A DNA stretch of 64,000 bases from DASQZK01 sp963764345. Lineage in GTDB: Bacteria > Bacteroidota > Bacteroidia > Bacteroidales > GCA-2748055. Shown piece after piece: positions 29,162-37,550 of this stretch. A program made the translations under genes and the position numbers. Location of the stretch: positions 310,001 through 374,000 of the forward strand of contig CAVXSF010000009.1 in NCBI GenBank assembly GCA_963764345.1, written 5' to 3'. Under the pieces are notes generated by a model. The model was not told the DNA's origin. It did no database searches and saw only the letters and a list, made by a program, of their open reading frames with translations. Each line of letters opens with the position of its first letter. The first letter of the stretch is position 1.

Positions 29162-31420
29162 TCAGGGCTTTTCCTGAAGCTCTATATCCAGCTCCCCGCC
29201 GTTCACCAGGTCGGAATGCTGAAGAGTATACCCGGTATATGTCTTTCCGTTCAGTTTCATTGATCCGATATAACGGTCGGTTTCCGGGTTGCCCTTACAC
29301 CGGATGATAAATGTTGAACCTTTGTAATATGCCGGATTGAGATTTATAGTCACTTTGTCAAACATCGGGGCTGACAACTGGTATTGCGGAGTACCCGGGC
29401 AATCAGGATAGATCCCCATCATGGCAAACATCAGCCAGGAAGACATAGTACCGGTATCGTCATTTCCGGGAATGCCGTCCGTGCCGGTACCAAAATACGT
29501 ATCGACCAGCTTACTTACCGTCTTCTGAGTCCTCCATTCTTCACCTTTCACGTAATTGAAAAGGAAGGGGAATGCAATATCAGGTTCATTGGAGGGTTCA
29601 TAATAAGAACTGTCGAACATCATCTGAAGCCGGCTGGTAAAAGCTTCACTGCCCCCCATAAGGTCAATGACACCGGGGATATCATGCGGAACAAAGAAAT
29701 TATAGTGCCAGGCCATCCCCTCGCAATAACCCGGACCTCCGCTGGCCCGCCAGGGCATTTCATTATATTTGGCCATCGGATCGAATGGTTCTACCCACCG
29801 GCCGTCGGCATACCGCTGGCGAAAAAACCCGGTATTCGGATCAAAAAGGTGACGGTAGCCCTGGCTTCGTTTCTCAAAGCGTTCTGCAACTTCGGGCCAA
29901 TTGAACATCCTGGCCATTTGTGAAATATTCCAGTCGGCAAGGTTATATTCCTGTGTGGAAGCCACCGTTGCCCAGAGCCAGTTGTGTTCTTTTTTGTAAT
30001 CATAAGGGATCCAACCGTCATTCCTGAGATAGGGCTCAATACCCCGGCGTATATGGTGTACATCAGGGTAGCCCCACTGCGGCATAATGTAATAGTTTTC
30101 TGCATCATGAACCATGGCTTTTAAAATGGTGTCAGGGTTATCATAATGAATCCCTTTAAGCCAGGAATCCGTCAGTACAATACAGGCCGGATCACCAAGC
30201 ATGACATGGGTTTCCCGGCTGATCAGCTCCCATTGCGGCAGCCAGCCATTTTCCCGGTACATGTCCATGACAGACCTGCACATCTGTTCCTGTATACCGG
30301 GATAAGCCAGGGTGAGAAACGGGTGAAGCGTCCTGTATGTGTCCCACAGACTGTAAACGGTATACCTGGTGTCACCTTCTTTCACCTTCATGGTTTTATG
30401 GCTTCCCATGGCAGGATATTCACCGTTTACATCATTCAGTATGTTAGGATGGCTCATAGCATGATAAAGGGCTGTATAAAACATCTTCCTGTGCCTGGGA
30501 GAGCCGCCTTCAACCTGAACCCGGGAAAGCATGGATTCCCATTTATTTCTTGCATAATCAACGATGTCATCAAAATCTTTATCCTTCGTCTCAGCTTCGA
30601 GGTTTTGCCTTGCATTTTCAATACTTACATACGAAATCCCAACTCTTAGCTCTATGCTCTCAGGCCTGGTGAAGTTGTAAGATAAATATGCACCAATATC
30701 CTCTCCAAAGGCTTCGGTAGCCACCTGACTCATTTCAGTGTCACTGACTCTCAGACCTGCATCAGATGCCGGCATATTAACCCTTGCCACGAAGTAGACG
30801 GTATGATGAATATCGTTCCCTGCCGAGCAGAACTGGCCATCCTTCTTATACCCCTCAATTTCCGAGTCAGAAATCCGCCTGATCATGAAAGCCGTATCCT
30901 GATCGGACCGTCTTGATAAATCAATTAACAGGTTGGCACGTCCGGCCGGATAGTGAAACTTCAGCACGGCGGCTCTTTCCGTTGCGGTCATTTCAACAGT
31001 GACATGATCCTTATCCAGAGTTACGGAATAATAGCCTGCCCTGGCGCTTTCACCAGAATAGTCTGTATGATAGTTGCCGAAACTGACATCATTCATGGTC
31101 GGTATAACCACTATGCTTCCGTAATTAGGGCAACCAACCCCGGCCATATTGGTAAGAGCAATCCCGTAAATCTCCTTGTTACCATGAATATAATTTGTGG
31201 ATAGAGGAACATGCTGGCCGTTATTGACGGGATTAGGGTGAATCATTCCAAAAGGGCACAAGGGCCCGGGTATCTGGTTGCCGTCATTCGTGGTGCCGAT
31301 AAACGGGTCAACATAACCGGTGTATATTCTGCCATGCATTCGTTCGTAGACTGACTGGGTGCAGCTGAGAGGGCTGAGTGTGCAAATGACTGCTGAGATG
31401 ATAAGGAGTCGTTTCATCAT
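29162..31420 (-). CDS. GH92 alpha-1,2-mannosidase-family lipoprotein
   Basis: A 752 aa exported enzyme. Signal peptide MMKRLLIISAVICTLSPLSC with a lipobox-like end. Hallmarks of family 92, calcium-dependent exo-alpha-mannosidases: YVDPFIGTTNDGNQIPGPLCPFGM at the start, MFYTALYHAMSHPNILNDVNGEY, SLWDTYRTLHPFLTL, GYCEGMAWHYNFFVPHD with catalytic-region acids, and GNDDTGTMSSWLMFAMMGIYPDCPG near the end. It trims mannose from N-glycans or fungal mannans. Together with the GH38 gene at 5.5-8.7 kb it gives two independent alpha-mannosidases in the region, which argues for a mannose-containing target glycan. Confidence 0.95.
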   Translation of the reverse strand: MMKRLLIISAVICTLSPLSCTQSVYERMHGRIYTGYVDPFIGTTNDGNQIPGPLCPFGMIHPNPVNNGQHVPLSTNYIHGNKEIYGIALTNMAGVGCPNYGSIVVIPTMNDVSFGNYHTDYSGESARAGYYSVTLDKDHVTVEMTATERAAVLKFHYPAGRANLLIDLSRRSDQDTAFMIRRISDSEIEGYKKDGQFCSAGNDIHHTVYFVARVNMPASDAGLRVSDTEMSQVATEAFGEDIGAYLSYNFTRPESIELRVGISYVSIENARQNLEAETKDKDFDDIVDYARNKWESMLSRVQVEGGSPRHRKMFYTALYHAMSHPNILNDVNGEYPAMGSHKTMKVKEGDTRYTVYSLWDTYRTLHPFLTLAYPGIQEQMCRSVMDMYRENGWLPQWELISRETHVMLGDPACIVLTDSWLKGIHYDNPDTILKAMVHDAENYYIMPQWGYPDVHHIRRGIEPYLRNDGWIPYDYKKEHNWLWATVASTQEYNLADWNISQMARMFNWPEVAERFEKRSQGYRHLFDPNTGFFRQRYADGRWVEPFDPMAKYNEMPWRASGGPGYCEGMAWHYNFFVPHDIPGVIDLMGGSEAFTSRLQMMFDSSYYEPSNEPDIAFPFLFNYVKGEEWRTQKTVSKLVDTYFGTGTDGIPGNDDTGTMSSWLMFAMMGIYPDCPGTPQYQLSAPMFDKVTINLNPAYYKGSTFIIRCKGNPETDRYIGSMKLNGKTYTGYTLQHSDLVNGGELDIELQEKP

Positions 31421-31670
31421 GAAGGTAGTTCAAAATTAATTTTACACTGAGAAATTGTAAAACACATGAACAGTGAATTGTCAAACTCAGTGGACAGATT
31501 TCGCTGATGTCTGCTAAGATAATAAAAGCAATGACATCTTTTTGGCTTTAAATTATGTCAGCCCGGGGTTTCCTGATTCAGATGGATCAAACTGATTTAA
31601 ACCAGGCTGCATGATTATACTCAAATAAATTTTGATGCCTGATCGGTTACACCGTGACTTTTTGAAATCA

Positions 31671-32825
31671 TTATGGATTCATCGCACGTGACTTGCTGAA
31701 TTGAAGGTTCCTCTTCAGGATCACCTCAGCGACCTGTGCATTTCCATATTCACTCCAATGATTGTCTTCCGGTAAAAACATCTCATCAAAAAAGAGAAGG
31801 GATAAATCAGGATGGATGAAAGCCGGATAAAGGTTAATGAAGTCGATGTGCTTTTCTTTACAGAACGATTCCCAGTCCCTGACATAAGAATCGCATGTAT
31901 CCCCAAGCTGAACCTGTTTACGCCAGGGGTGTACCGAAAGCATAAGCCGGATATTTTTTTGGTCACAGTAATCTTTGAGTTTTGCTATGTTCTCCATCTC
32001 GAGACCCAGCCCTTTTTCAAGCAACGGCCTGTACCTGTCATTATAAAACCAATCCTGAACGTCATGAAAACCGGGGTCGGAAACCAACTGGTCGTCATTG
32101 AACCTGTCGAAAAAGGAAATATATAACGACAGGATATCTTTATTCTCATTATTCCGGGCATACTGGAAAAAATACTTCGATGCCCTGATAAATTTCCGTA
32201 CCTGATATTTCTTTATATTGACGTAGGTCCGTCTGTAAATGAATGAATTTTTCATGAAAAATTCGTTCACCGGGTAGATTATCTCCCTGATTTCTGAAGT
32301 ATCCGGCTTAAATTTCTCATATACAATTTCATTCTGTAAATCGGAGATATCTATCATCACAAGAAGATCTGTGATGTGAAGTTTTTTTCGATCGATCAGA
32401 TACCGGGTCTTTAGGTAATATAGCTTAGGACTGTAACTTGCCACGGAAGCATTGATAACATCAATGCCCAGCGACGACAGGCTATCCTGAATGATCCCTG
32501 CAGCTGTGTTCTTATATTCGATGCCGACACCTTCCGCATGGGAATCCCCGACAATCATCAAACGAGGACCCTTCATCAGAGTGTTGACCTCACGCGTGGT
32601 TGCGTCCCTGCAACCCAGGGAATTGGTTTTTACGTGATATATTCTTCTTCCCCAGGTAGCCAGACAATCGCGGTAAGGAAGCAACGTGTGGTGAGTGTAA
32701 TAGTGCTTTGTCCTGAAAGAATTATAATCGCGTGCATTCAGGAAATGTCCAAGCATAAGATCTGTCCCGGACAGACATGCTACAACAATCAGGACACTAT
32801 AGAATTTCCTCGCTTTCCTCTCCAT
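31671..32825 (-). CDS. Membrane-anchored SGNH/GDSL-type hydrolase
   Basis: A 384 aa protein with an N-terminal hydrophobic helix (FYSVLIVVACLSGTDLMLG) that is probably a membrane anchor. Block I is MIVGDSHAEGVG with the GDS serine near residue 95. INASVASYSP may hold the glycine/asparagine block, and EDNHWSEYGNAQVAE near the C-terminus has the D-x-x-H catalytic pair. The family includes acyl-esterases and cell-envelope or polysaccharide O-acetyl-modifying enzymes. The middle is unusually rich in Y, K and N, without family features. It stands alone; its substrate is unknown. Confidence 0.78.
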   Translation of the reverse strand: MERKARKFYSVLIVVACLSGTDLMLGHFLNARDYNSFRTKHYYTHHTLLPYRDCLATWGRRIYHVKTNSLGCRDATTREVNTLMKGPRLMIVGDSHAEGVGIEYKNTAAGIIQDSLSSLGIDVINASVASYSPKLYYLKTRYLIDRKKLHITDLLVMIDISDLQNEIVYEKFKPDTSEIREIIYPVNEFFMKNSFIYRRTYVNIKKYQVRKFIRASKYFFQYARNNENKDILSLYISFFDRFNDDQLVSDPGFHDVQDWFYNDRYRPLLEKGLGLEMENIAKLKDYCDQKNIRLMLSVHPWRKQVQLGDTCDSYVRDWESFCKEKHIDFINLYPAFIHPDLSLLFFDEMFLPEDNHWSEYGNAQVAEVILKRNLQFSKSRAMNP

Positions 32826-33386
32826 GGTTTCATGTTACTATTCTTCCATAAGACTTCCATTGTATTTTCAGGACTGTATTCACATACCTGAAAATCATCT
32901 GTCATTCCCAAAATGAATGGTAAAATATGAGGAAGCTAATGGTGGGACAATTTACAGAATCTATCCTGAGATTTACGCATGAAGCATAAAATTACCTGGC
33001 AGGAAATTAATAAAAGAAATACTTCAGAAATAATCAGCAGTAAATGTTGAAAATACGGTATCGGTTTTTTCAACACTTAATATAATTTTTTCTTCAGCGA
33101 CTTCATTTCTAACCGTCTATATTAATCCGGCATCCCTCCTGATCTTTTTCTCCATTCCTGTAACCAATTCCTGGCTTCCATGATTTGGGAAGATGATTTT
33201 ACCTGAATACAAAATCCGGTTTCTTCCTTTTACATATGAGGGATCTAAAGATTCATCACGAAGAATACAGCATTTTTAATATTTTTGCTCTGTCTTCGGC
33301 AAATTCCCATTGAAATTGCCAGGAATGCCCATTCCTGTTGTACCAGGCACTATTCACCCCCCGGTCTCCATGCAGGAAGTATAAGT
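32826..33386. other. Intergenic region, no gene seen
   Basis: About 560 A/T-rich bases. I see no open frame with family features, no RNA gene and no repeat. Confidence 0.45.
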
Positions 33387-33863
33387 CTAGTCATTACCCA
33401 GCATCTTCTGCCTCGAACTGAACCACGTGGTAAGCGTATCGATTTCCGCTTGCGTAAACCTGGCTCCGGGATGCTCGAGCTTGTATGACTTCAGGGGCAT
33501 TTTACCTTTTTCGACCATCCTTGCTGCATGTTTCAGTTTATTTTCCTGTGTTCCTTTATTGTACTTGCCCCATTCAGAAAAATTCAAATGTTCACGGGCC
33601 CCGTCAATATGGCTCTCAAGGAACCAGCCGACAGGCTGCACATGCGAATACCAGGGGTATACTGTTTCGTAGGAATGACAGTCATAACATCCCTGATGCA
33701 ACAGATTCTGTACTTCTTCAGGCGGATTGGTCATAGCCATGATATCAAGTGCAGGATCTGTCTGCGGCACTGACCGTTTAATGCCGAAAAACTGTATGAA
33801 GATGAATGCGACAACAACGATGATCAGGATGATCCAACCGATAGAACGTTTTTTCTTTGCCAT
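33387..33863 (-). CDS. Haem-binding domain membrane protein
   Basis: A 158 aa protein starting at the ATG at 33863 (MAKKKRSIGWIILIIVVVAFIFIQFFG). It has one N-terminal transmembrane helix and then a periplasmic domain with GCYDCHSYETVYPWYSHVQPVGWFL. The C-Y-D-C-H motif binds haem c covalently and matches the Haem_bd family (PF14376), which is common in Bacteroidota. The C-terminus EHPGARFTQAEIDTLTTWF is also typical. It probably takes part in electron transfer in the periplasm. It is divergent from plsC; the real partner is not in the window. Confidence 0.88.
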   Translation of the reverse strand: MAKKKRSIGWIILIIVVVAFIFIQFFGIKRSVPQTDPALDIMAMTNPPEEVQNLLHQGCYDCHSYETVYPWYSHVQPVGWFLESHIDGAREHLNFSEWGKYNKGTQENKLKHAARMVEKGKMPLKSYKLEHPGARFTQAEIDTLTTWFSSRQKMLGND

Positions 33864-34033
33864 ATACGTACGTTTTAGGATTTTGAATAAAAACAACTAT
33901 AGTATCCAAAAAGATCATTTCATGTTTGACCCGGCAAACCAATGCATGGGTAAATTACGAAAATCCCGCCTGCTTTTTTTCCACCAACCCCGAAAAATTC
34001 CGTATTTTTACAACCAACTTTTTTCTGAAATTT

Positions 34034-34777
34034 ATGAAATCACTGTCACTCAAATTATTATCGGCCGTTCTCTGGATTTGGTTATTGGTTTCCTGCATCC
34101 TCCTTACCCCAGAATTGCTGTTAATTTGGACGGTCACTTTCCTTTTCGACAGAAGACTGGTGGTGTTACATAAATTTTCCTGTTTTTGGGGTGCACAATA
34201 CATCTGGATGAATCCGATGTGGCATCTCAGGATCATTGACCGGAAAAAGTTCGACGATACCAGGGCCTGGATCGTCATCTCAAATCATCAAAGCTTTGTA
34301 GACATCCTTGTGATAAACAGCCTTTTCAAACATTTCAAATGGACATCCAAAGCGGAAAACTTTAAGCTCCCCTTTGTTGGCTGGGTACTGACCCTTAACC
34401 AGTCCATAAAAGTATTCCGGACCTCCAGGGATGCCTATACGAAATTTCGGAAACAGGCGGTACATACACTGAATACGGGAAGTTCCCTTATGGTATTCCC
34501 CGAAGGGACACGTTCCAGGGATGGAAATCTCGGAAGATTTAAAGAAGGGGCTTTCATGCTGGCCCATGAAACGCATACGGGAATCCTGCCCATGGTACTC
34601 GACGGGAGTTCGCGGGCCGTACCGAAAAAAGGCTGGAGCCTGACCGGCAGGGCGAGAATGACCCTGAAAGTACTTGATCCGGTGCCGTATGAAGATTTCA
34701 GCGAGCTGTCGCCTGTCGGTACTGCCGCGAAATTCCGGGAGATCATTGAGGAAGAATTACTGAAAATCAGGTCCTGA
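34034..34777 (+). CDS. plsC: 1-acyl-sn-glycerol-3-phosphate acyltransferase family
   Basis: Transfers an acyl chain to lysophosphatidic acid or a similar acceptor in phospholipid synthesis. I use the ATG at 34034 (MKSLSLKLLSAVLWIWLLVS), which starts at a membrane helix; the frame opens upstream at 33926 without similarity. The 247 aa protein has the catalytic H-x4-D motif in SNHQSFVDILV and the phosphate-binding FPEGTRSRDGNLG. A third block, GILPMVLDGSSRA, is also present. It is followed 6 bases later by an unrecognised gene and is probably cotranscribed. PlsC-like enzymes often exist in several copies in Bacteroidota, so the symbol is a family call. Confidence 0.85.
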   Translation: MKSLSLKLLSAVLWIWLLVSCILLTPELLLIWTVTFLFDRRLVVLHKFSCFWGAQYIWMNPMWHLRIIDRKKFDDTRAWIVISNHQSFVDILVINSLFKHFKWTSKAENFKLPFVGWVLTLNQSIKVFRTSRDAYTKFRKQAVHTLNTGSSLMVFPEGTRSRDGNLGRFKEGAFMLAHETHTGILPMVLDGSSRAVPKKGWSLTGRARMTLKVLDPVPYEDFSELSPVGTAAKFREIIEEELLKIRS

Positions 34778-34783
34778 TACTTC

Positions 34784-35569
34784 ATGATACCATCATATCC
34801 AGGGAAAAAAATTCTGCGACGGATGGATTACCTGTCCGACCAGTCCGGTATTATCGACCGTTATCTCGGGCAGTCGGATCAGTGGGAAGATCACCTTGAA
34901 AAAACCTCAGCGTTCATTCTTAAATCACTAGCTGACCGTCATCCCGGCCAAATCCTGATTTTGGGGAGCGGCTGGCTTCTTGATGTGCCCCTGGAGGAGA
35001 TCTACAGTTGCTGCCGGAATGTTACGCTGGTGGATATCTATCATCCACCCCAGGTAATCCATAAGATCAGAAAATATCCCGGGATTATTCCCGTTTATGC
35101 TGATATAACCGGAGGGTTGATCAAGGATACATATGATATGGTGAAACAATGCAGGAAAACCGGCACACCTTTCGATCCGGGCAACCTGACCATCAGGATT
35201 CCGGATCCCGGCATAAAAGAAAAGGATGTGTATGTCATCTCACTGAATATCCTCGACCAGCTCGATTCCCTGATCAGGGATTATATCAACCGATGGTTTG
35301 TGGTACCATCCGGAGTGTTAGAAAACTTCAGGGCAAGGATCCAGGAAGCCCATGTCTCCATGGTAAGCGCTTATCCCTTCTGCATTATCGCAGACGATCA
35401 TGAGATACTTTTCAACAGCCAGGGGGAAGAACGGCAGGGAGAAAAACTCCTGCTCACCACCCTTCCCGGGGGTAACCACGAAGAAGAATGGACATGGAAA
35501 TTTGATAACCACTTCGGTTACAATGAAGGCTATAAAACCTGGTTCAGGGTGAAAGCCGTGAGTTGTTAA
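34784..35569 (+). CDS. Unrecognised Rossmann-like protein
   Basis: A 261 aa soluble protein with no signal peptide. I do not recognise a named family. The segment ILILGSGWLLDVPLEEI followed by VTLVDIYHPPQVIHKI resembles the glycine-rich loop and acidic strand end of SAM-dependent methyltransferases, and VYVISLNILDQLDSLIRDYI could be the strand-4 region (N-x-L). The rest fits no motif I know. It begins 6 bases after the acyltransferase, so the pair may act together on a lipid. Alternatives: an uncharacterised methyltransferase or a non-catalytic relative. Confidence 0.6.
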   Translation: MIPSYPGKKILRRMDYLSDQSGIIDRYLGQSDQWEDHLEKTSAFILKSLADRHPGQILILGSGWLLDVPLEEIYSCCRNVTLVDIYHPPQVIHKIRKYPGIIPVYADITGGLIKDTYDMVKQCRKTGTPFDPGNLTIRIPDPGIKEKDVYVISLNILDQLDSLIRDYINRWFVVPSGVLENFRARIQEAHVSMVSAYPFCIIADDHEILFNSQGEERQGEKLLLTTLPGGNHEEEWTWKFDNHFGYNEGYKTWFRVKAVSC

Positions 35570-35652
35570 CAGACTTTTTCATTAATACATTGATTCAACG
35601 CCGGTTAATTTCTTTGTTGAAAAAGAAATGAAGGCGCGGCATTTCTTTTGGT

Positions 35653-35660
35653 TATATTTG
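35653..35660 (+). promoter_or_regulatory. -7 promoter box (TATATTTG)
   Basis: Exact TAnnTTTG, 18 bases upstream of the parE ATG at 35678. A small hairpin (ATTTCTTT and AAAGAAAT arms, 35608-35629) lies just before it and may end the upstream transcript. Confidence 0.45.
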
Positions 35661-35677
35661 TGCAAATTGAGTGTAGT

Positions 35678-37520
35678 ATGAGTGCGAACTATTCAGAGGA
35701 CAGTATTAAGACTCTTGACTGGAAAGAGCATATCCGGAAACGTCCCGGTATGTACATCGGCAAGCTCGGCGACGGGTCTTCAGCGGATGATGGAATTTAC
35801 ATTCTGTTAAAAGAAGTTCTCGACAATTCGATTGATGAATATATGATGGGGTTCGGGAAAACCATTGAGATTATCATCAACGAGAAAGAAGTGACGGTAA
35901 GGGATTACGGCCGGGGAATACCCCTTGGTAAAGTGGTGGATGTGGTATCCAGGATGAATACCGGGGCAAAATACGACTCAAAAGTATTCAAAAAATCTGT
36001 CGGGTTAAACGGTGTTGGCATCAAAGCCGTGAATGCGCTCAGTTCGGGTTTCCGTATTGAATCGGTACGGGAGGGTAAAGCCAAAGTGGCTACCTTTGAA
36101 ATGGGAAACCTTATTGACGATCTCCCTGAATCGGATTCATCACTTAAAAACGGTACGATCATTACCTTTACTCCAGATGAGACCATGTTCGGCAGGTTCA
36201 GGTTCATCCCGGAATATGTGGATACGATGATCAAGCTCTATGTATACCTGAATGCCGGGCTTAAGGTCAATTACAACGGTAATGTTTTTTATTCCCAAAA
36301 CGGGCTGGTCGACCTTCTGAACGATACCATGAATGAGGAAGGACTGTATCCCATCATCCACCTGAAAGACCAGGATATTGAAGTGGCTGTGACCCATGGA
36401 AACCAGTATGGTGAAGAGTATTACAGTTTTGTGAACGGTCAGCATACCACCCAGGGAGGGACTCATCTCCTGGCATTCAGGGAAGCCCTGGTGAAAACCG
36501 TCCGTGATTTCTACAAAAAAGATTTTGATCCTTCAGATATCCGGGCTTCCATCATGGCAGCCATAAGCATAAAAGTCGAAGAACCAGTGTTTGAGTCCCA
36601 GACCAAAACCAAACTTGGGTCCAGGGATATGGGGCCCAATGGTCCGTCGGTACGGAATTTCATCATGAATTTCATCTCAACCAGCTCTCGATAACTATCT
36701 CCATAAAAACTCTGAAACGGCCGGCATTCTTCTCAGAAAAATACAGGAATCGGAGAAGGAACGTAAAGCTATTTCCGGCATTCAGAAGCTGGCCAAGGAG
36801 AGAGCCAAAAAGGTGAGCCTTCACAACAAGAAACTCCGCGATTGCCGCATTCATTACAACACGAACGAGGAGAGAAAAGGCGAAACCACGATCTTCATCA
36901 CGGAGGGCGATTCAGCTTCCGGATCGATAACCAAGTCCAGGGATGTCAATACCCAGGCCGTATTCAGCCTGAAAGGCAAACCGCTGAATACCTATGGTCT
37001 GACCAAGAAGATCGTGTATGAGAATGAGGAGTTTAACCTCCTTCAGGCGGCACTCGACATTGAAGAAGGACTTGACACCCTCAGGTATAAAAAGGTGGTC
37101 ATAGCTACGGATGCTGATGTGGATGGTATGCATATACGACTGCTTCTGATCACATTTTTTCTTCAGTTTTTTCCAAACCTGGTCAGAAACGGGCACTTGT
37201 ATATTCTTCAAACTCCGCTTTTCAGGGTGCGAAATAAGCAGAAAACATTCTATTGCTATTCCATTGAAGAAAAAGAAGGCAGGGTGAAAGAACTTGGAAA
37301 CAACCCGGAGATAACCCGGTTTAAAGGGCTTGGAGAGATTTCTCCTGATGAATTCCGGAACTTTATAGGAAAGGATATTAAACTGGTACCTGTGCGCCTG
37401 CACAAGGATGATACTATTTCCGATATCCTCGAGTTCTATATGGGTAAAAATACGCCCGAACGCCAGGATTTTATTATTGAGAACCTGCGTATCGAAGAGG
37501 AAGTGGTCGATGAAGTTTAA
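35678..37520 (+). CDS. parE: Topoisomerase IV subunit B (one extra base)
   Basis: ATP-driven half of topoisomerase IV, which unlinks daughter chromosomes; partner of parC, 30 bases downstream. I use the ATG at 35678 (MSANYSEDSIKTLDWKEHIRKRPGMYIG). The N-terminal GHKL ATPase domain has EVLDNSIDEY, VRDYGRGIPLG and GLNGVGIKAVNALS. The TOPRIM domain has ITEGDSASGS and ATDADVDGMHIRLLL. The frame breaks near 36686. Dropping one T there reads through LDNYLHKNSETAGILLRKI into the second half, giving 613 aa with no other stop. It is an essential gene, so a sequence error is the best explanation. It could be labelled gyrB; pairing with a parC-type subunit and the absence of a long insert support ParE. 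Confidence 0.9.
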
Positions 37521-37550
37521 TCGTTTATCAGTTTTTAGTTTGGAGTAAAG

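Noticed and set aside
2881..31420. A classical polysaccharide utilisation locus
   Set aside because: No SusC-like TonB receptor or SusD-like lipoprotein is found; the barrel at 28044-28673 is far too small for SusC.
31431..31438. TAnnTTTG match upstream of the GH92 gene
   Set aside because: It lies only about 11 bases before the start codon, leaving almost no leader and no -33 element; chance match is likely.
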